DNA of 6,284 nt, taken from contig JAKPUV010000536.1 of NCBI GenBank assembly GCA_029554925.1, positions 1-6,284 on the forward strand. The letters are read 5' to 3'. Shown piece after piece: positions 5,896-6,284 of the stretch. The position numbers and the translations under genes were made by a program. Under the pieces are notes generated by a model. That model had not been told where the DNA came from and made no database searches. It saw only the letters and a list, made by a program, of their open reading frames with translations. Within the stretch, counting starts at the first letter, position 1. Each line of letters starts with the position of its first letter. Origin of the DNA: Candidatus Hydrogenedentota bacterium (GTDB lineage Bacteria; Hydrogenedentota; Hydrogenedentia; Hydrogenedentales; CAITNO01).

Positions 5896-6284
5896 ATGCC
5901 AAAATGGCTGGATGTCTCCCTGAAACTTGTCCCGGGCATGGCGGTCTGGCCCGGGGATCCGCCCTTTGAGAGTGTTCCCGAGGCTTCCATCGGGGACGGC
6001 GACTCGTGCAACCTGACCCGCCTGTCGCTCTCCACGCACCTGGGCACCCACCTGGACGCCCCCTGGCACTTCTGTCCGAACGGCCTCCGGGTGGATGAGC
6101 TGGACCCTGAGCTGTTCTTCGGGCAGGCGCTGGTGGTGGAGGTGATGGAGGCGGACCTCATCCGGGCGGGCCATCTCCCCGCCGCACCGCTGCCCCCCCG
6201 CGTGCTTTTCAAGACACGCAACTCCCTGCGGCCGGAGGACGCCCCTTTCGACACAGATTTCGTCGCCGTGGCCCCGGACGCCGC
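5896..6284 (+). CDS. Cyclase / kynurenine formamidase-family metal hydrolase, N-terminal 129 residues, cut by the window edge
   Basis: The frame opens at a well-placed ATG and is still open at the right edge, so about half of a usual 200-260-residue protein is seen. It starts MPKWLDVSLKLVPGMAVWPGDP, the typical beginning of the putative cyclase family (PF04199), whose members have the form D-x-S/T-x(n)-W-P-G-D. The family metal-binding signature follows as STHLGTHLDAPWHF (46-59): His48, His52, Asp54 and His58 are the expected metal ligands or active-site residues, as in bacterial kynurenine formamidase KynB. Family members hydrolyse N-formylkynurenine, isatin or other amide substrates, and many are uncharacterised. 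The substrate cannot be told from this part, and no tryptophan-catabolism gene is visible nearby, so I give no symbol. It has its own promoter, divergent from the kinase gene. Confidence 0.88.
   Translation, partial: MPKWLDVSLKLVPGMAVWPGDPPFESVPEASIGDGDSCNLTRLSLSTHLGTHLDAPWHFCPNGLRVDELDPELFFGQALVVEVMEADLIRAGHLPAAPLPPRVLFKTRNSLRPEDAPFDTDFVAVAPDA

Noticed and set aside
5413..6174. 253-codon minus-strand frame crossing the kinase start and the cyclase-family gene
   Set aside because: It overlaps two well-supported genes and their divergent promoters, and no family features are visible.

Overview
This GC-rich bacterial window carries five protein-coding loci packed with little spare DNA. The strong third-position GC bias also produces long antisense shadow frames. 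AAGGA-type ribosome binding sites, a Hanks-type Ser/Thr kinase with an N-terminal zinc ribbon, and envelope-polysaccharide genes suggest a free-living, probably diderm bacterium. Candidate groups are PVC-like phyla, Hydrogenedentes or Myxococcota/deltaproteobacteria. That placement is a guess from style, because the window has no rRNA or other marker gene. I see no tRNA, IS element, CRISPR array or phage gene.

Left part (1-2834, minus strand). This is an operon for an undecaprenyl-phosphate-linked surface glycan, read right to left. A WecA/TagO-type polytopic phosphosugar transferase (1533-2834) comes first. It overlaps by 35 bp a monotopic-type polyprenyl glycosylphosphotransferase of the WbaP/WcaJ family (203-1567). 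That gene overlaps by one base the N-terminus of a probable Wzx-like flippase, which runs off the left edge (1-203).

Middle (2835-3751). A 113-bp divergent spacer leads to uppP/bacA on the plus strand, encoding the undecaprenyl-diphosphate phosphatase that regenerates the lipid carrier used by the left-hand enzymes. The spacer has an extended -10 element facing each way. The one for the WecA-like gene sits so close to the ATG that the mRNA may be leaderless.

Right part (3764-6284). A 650-residue transmembrane Ser/Thr kinase on the minus strand converges on uppP with only 12 bp between stop codons. It combines a zinc ribbon, a complete kinase domain, a Pro-rich linker with three 11-residue repeats, a transmembrane helix and an exported C-terminal domain ending in a GspC/PilP-like beta segment. 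Divergent to it, across a 179-bp spacer with a well-formed sigma70-like promoter on each strand, is the start of a metal-dependent cyclase/kynurenine-formamidase-family hydrolase (5896 to beyond the right edge).

Taken together, the left and middle genes cover carrier recycling (UppP), glycan initiation (two candidate phosphosugar transferases) and translocation (flippase). The kinase is a plausible envelope sensor, but its link to the glycan genes rests on position only.
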